DNA of 15,090 nucleotides from Methanobrevibacter ruminantium (GTDB lineage: Archaea; Methanobacteriota; Methanobacteria; Methanobacteriales; Methanobacteriaceae). Location: NCBI GenBank assembly GCA_004553595.1, contig SFKZ01000026.1, positions 1-15,090 on the forward strand. Reading direction: 5' to 3'. A program made the translations under genes and the position numbers. Positions 13,331 to 15,090 of the stretch are shown here, in pieces (position 1 is the first letter of the stretch; each line of letters begins with the position of its first letter). The notes beneath the pieces were generated by a model. It was not told the DNA's origin and ran no database searches. It saw only the letters and a list, made by a program, of their open reading frames with translations.

Positions 13331-14704
13331 ATGGAACTAATTCAGAGTAAATGGGATGAGATTTTAGAATACATAAAAAATGAATATAATCTTTCTGATA
13401 TTTCATTTAATACATGGATTAAGCCACTTAAATTTCATTCTGTAGAAAATAATAAAGTTATTATTATTATACCTTTTGATCAGTCTCATTCTAAAAATTA
13501 TATATCATCAAAGTATTCTCTTCCTATTAAAGTATCAATCACAGAAGTAACAGGAATGGAATACGATGTTGAATTTATTTTAGAGAAAGATGCTTCATCA
13601 GAAGATACATTAATTAATAATAATATTATTAATACACCTGAATACGAAAATACAAACTTAAATCATACATATACTTTTGATACATTTGTAGTAGGAAGTA
13701 ATAACAGATTTGCACAGTCTGCAGCATTAGCAGTTGCTGAATCTCCCGGAGAAACATACAATCCTCTTTTTATATATGGAGGAGTAGGACTTGGTAAAAC
13801 TCATCTTATGCATGCAATAGCTAATTATATAATTAGTGAAAATCCGGGTAAGAAGGTACTGTATGTAACATCAGAACAATTTACTAATGATATTATTGAT
13901 GCTTTAAGAAACGGTAATTCATCACAAAATGCCGAAGCAATGAGTAAATTCAGAGATAAGTACAGAAATATAGATGTACTTTTAGTAGATGACATACAAT
14001 TTATAATAGGTAAAGAAAGAACCCAGGAAGAATTTTTCCACACATTTAATCAATTACACGAACAAAATAAGCAAATTATTATTTCTTCAGATAAACCTCC
14101 TAAAGAAATGGAAGTACTTGAAGAAAGATACAGATCAAGATTTGCGTGGGGACTTATTGCAGATATTCAACAACCTGATTATGAAACAAGAATGGCTATT
14201 CTTAAGAAAAAGAAAGAAAAGCTTAATAAAGAATATAAAGAATCTATAAGTGATGAGGTAATTGATTATATTGCAAATAACGTTACATCAAATGTAAGAG
14301 AATTAGAAGGAGCATTAAATAAATTAATAATGTTTTCAAAGCTTGAAAACAGAGATATTGATTTATCACTTGCAAAAGAAGCTTTAAAAGATGTTATTTC
14401 TCCGATTGAACCTATAAAAATAACACCTGAATATATATTAGAAGTAGTATGTGATCAGTTTAATATTTCTCCTGATGATGTATGTTCTAAAAAAAGAAAT
14501 GCTGAAATAGTATTACCAAGACAGATAATAATGTATTTATGCAGAAAATATACTGATGCACCTCAGATAAAAATAGCTCTACTATGTGGAAAAAAAGATC
14601 ATACAACAGTTATCCACGCTGAAGAGAAAATAAAAGAATTAATTGATGTGGATGAATATACTAAAAATACAATAGACACTATTATTAAAAAAATAAATCC
14701 ATAG
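13331..14704 (+). CDS. dnaA: Chromosomal replication initiator protein DnaA
   Basis: A 457-residue initiator of normal length that binds DnaA boxes, forms an ATP-dependent filament and opens the origin. Domain I is at about 1-85 (W-D-E-I-L, S-F-N-T-W-I-K-P-L). A short acidic, Asn-rich linker follows (about 86-112). The AAA+ domain (about 113-345) starts with Y-T-F-D-T-F-V-V-G-S-N-N-R-F-A. Walker A, G-G-V-G-L-G-K-T-H, is at 150-158; Walker B, V-L-L-V-D-D-I-Q-F, is at 216-224. The arginine-rich sensor region E-E-R-Y-R-S-R-F follows. The DNA-binding domain (about 362-457) has the signature K-K-D-H-T-T-V-I-H-A at 421-430, where most homologues have G-R-D-H. The ATG is preceded by AGGA at fair spacing. 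Origin DNA flanks it on both sides. Confidence 0.98.
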   Translation: MELIQSKWDEILEYIKNEYNLSDISFNTWIKPLKFHSVENNKVIIIIPFDQSHSKNYISSKYSLPIKVSITEVTGMEYDVEFILEKDASSEDTLINNNIINTPEYENTNLNHTYTFDTFVVGSNNRFAQSAALAVAESPGETYNPLFIYGGVGLGKTHLMHAIANYIISENPGKKVLYVTSEQFTNDIIDALRNGNSSQNAEAMSKFRDKYRNIDVLLVDDIQFIIGKERTQEEFFHTFNQLHEQNKQIIISSDKPPKEMEVLEERYRSRFAWGLIADIQQPDYETRMAILKKKKEKLNKEYKESISDEVIDYIANNVTSNVRELEGALNKLIMFSKLENRDIDLSLAKEALKDVISPIEPIKITPEYILEVVCDQFNISPDDVCSKKRNAEIVLPRQIIMYLCRKYTDAPQIKIALLCGKKDHTTVIHAEEKIKELIDVDEYTKNTIDTIIKKINP

Positions 14705-14768
14705 ATAATGTGAATAAATATAATTTTATAAACATTAATAATTAAATTATTCACATATTAATATTATA

Positions 14769-14805
14769 AAAAATCCTTATTTTATAAAGGTTTTTGGAGT
14801 TTTTT
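14769..14805 (+). terminator. Weak possible terminator after dnaA
   Basis: A run of A (14769-14773) and CCTT can pair with AAGG and a run of T (14791-14795), with a T-T mismatch, followed by TTTTTT at 14800-14805. The stem is short and AT-rich, so dnaA-dnaN read-through is quite possible. Confidence 0.3.
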
Positions 14806-14807
14806 AC

Positions 14808-14840
14808 ATATTCACACCCTATAATAATAATAATAATTAA
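14808..14840 (+). other. Candidate origin unwinding element: DnaA box, CCC, TAA trios
   Basis: An imperfect DnaA box (ATATTCACA, 14808-14816) is followed by CCC, then TA and five consecutive TAA triplets (14822-14836), another TAA at 14838-14840, and pure A/T beyond. This matches the box, GC-cluster and DnaA-trio (5'-TA[A/G]) layout described for the Bacillus basal unwinding system. Confidence 0.65.
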
Positions 14841-14868
14841 TATATATAATTAATTAAAGGAGCACTAA

Positions 14869-15090
14869 ATGAAATTCATTACAGATAGGACTTCATTTCT
14901 TAATGGAGTAAATATTGTCAGTAAAGCTATTCCTTCAAGCACAACAATGGATATTCTTAAATATATTAAAATAAGTGCTGATAATGGAATTATTAAATTA
15001 CTTGCAAATGATATGGATCTTGCAATAGAGACAATCATAGATGGAGAAGTAATTGAAAAAGGTGAAGTAGCATTAGAAGCTAATAAATTA
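14869..15090 (+). CDS. dnaN: DNA polymerase III beta subunit (sliding clamp), partial
   Basis: The first 74 codons of dnaN; the frame is open to the window edge. The clamp is a ring-shaped dimer that tethers the replicative polymerase to DNA and is a docking platform for repair and initiation-control proteins. The start M-K-F-I-T-D-R-T-S-F-L-N-G-V is followed by V-S-K-A-I-P-S, T-M-D-I-L-K-Y-I and A-N-D-M-D-L-A-I-E-T, as in the first beta-clamp domain. The ATG has a strong AAAGGAG six bases upstream. It lies downstream of dnaA and the second origin lobe, the usual place. Confidence 0.97.
   Translation, partial: MKFITDRTSFLNGVNIVSKAIPSSTTMDILKYIKISADNGIIKLLANDMDLAIETIIDGEVIEKGEVALEANKL

Larger units (their letters stand above)
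14705..14868. other. oriC, downstream lobe (dnaA-dnaN intergenic region)
   Basis: A 164-bp AT-rich gap. It contains two facing TTATTCACA boxes (minus strand 14709-14717, plus strand 14747-14755), a weaker box ATATTCACA at 14808-14816, the triplet array described separately, and the dnaN ribosome binding site. In Bacillus the origin opens in the equivalent interval, and the layout here agrees with that. A clear dnaN promoter was not found: TTTACA at 14803-14808 lacks a -10 at good spacing. Confidence 0.75.

Noticed and set aside
14034..14042. DnaA box TTTTCCACA inside dnaA (also TGTGGAAAA at 14585-14593 and TTATCCACG near 14611)
   Set aside because: They fall in conserved coding sequence, partly dictated by the signature codons, and are isolated from the clusters. 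Chance matches are expected in such AT-rich DNA.
1..15090. CRISPR arrays, transposases, toxin-antitoxin pairs, phage genes or defence systems
   Set aside because: None seen. Apart from the left 730 bases, the window is a conserved origin-proximal core region.

Overview
The window is a replication-origin neighbourhood from a low-GC Gram-positive bacterium, most likely a member of the Lachnospiraceae (Clostridia). This rests on the conserved order dnaN-dnaA | oriC | rpmH-rnpA-yidD-yidC-jag-mnmE-mnmG-rsmG-(unknown)-parA-parB, on the AT-rich sequence, on AGGAGG-type ribosome binding sites, and on the lineage-flavoured DUF4446 and DUF3881 genes beyond parB. No genus can be named from the sequence alone.

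Layout from right to left. dnaN (partial, 14869 to the edge) and dnaA (13331-14704) run rightward. AT-rich DNA with DnaA boxes lies on both sides of dnaA: 12848-13330 upstream and 14705-14868 downstream. This is a bipartite origin of the Bacillus type. The downstream lobe has a box, a short CCC and a run of TAA triplets that looks like the unwinding site. Leftward from the origin, thirteen protein genes are tightly packed on the minus strand: ribosomal protein L34, the RNase P protein, the membrane-insertion genes yidD and yidC, the RNA-binding jag, the tRNA and rRNA modification genes mnmE, mnmG and rsmG, a coiled-coil protein in the position that noc holds in Bacillus, parA-parB, a DUF4446 membrane protein, an HD-GYP protein and a DUF3881 protein. 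Strong promoters are visible before rpmH, parA and dnaA, and a hairpin terminator or attenuator lies between rpmH and rnpA. Two perfect parS sites sit just upstream of the parA promoter.

The left end holds tRNA-Arg(CCT) with a strong terminator, then a TetR-family regulator whose promoter carries two copies of a 16-bp dyad. Past it is the first codons of a gene that looks like a flavodoxin/ferredoxin (EFR1-like) protein. This end is visibly richer in G+C than the rest.

Most of the window is ordinary core-genome content. The stretches that deserve a second look are the TAA-trio unwinding candidate, the unknown coiled-coil protein in the noc position, the parS/parA-promoter arrangement, the TetR operator architecture, the arginine exchange in YidC, and the HD-GYP gene carried behind parAB. 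I saw no mobile element, CRISPR array or defence system.
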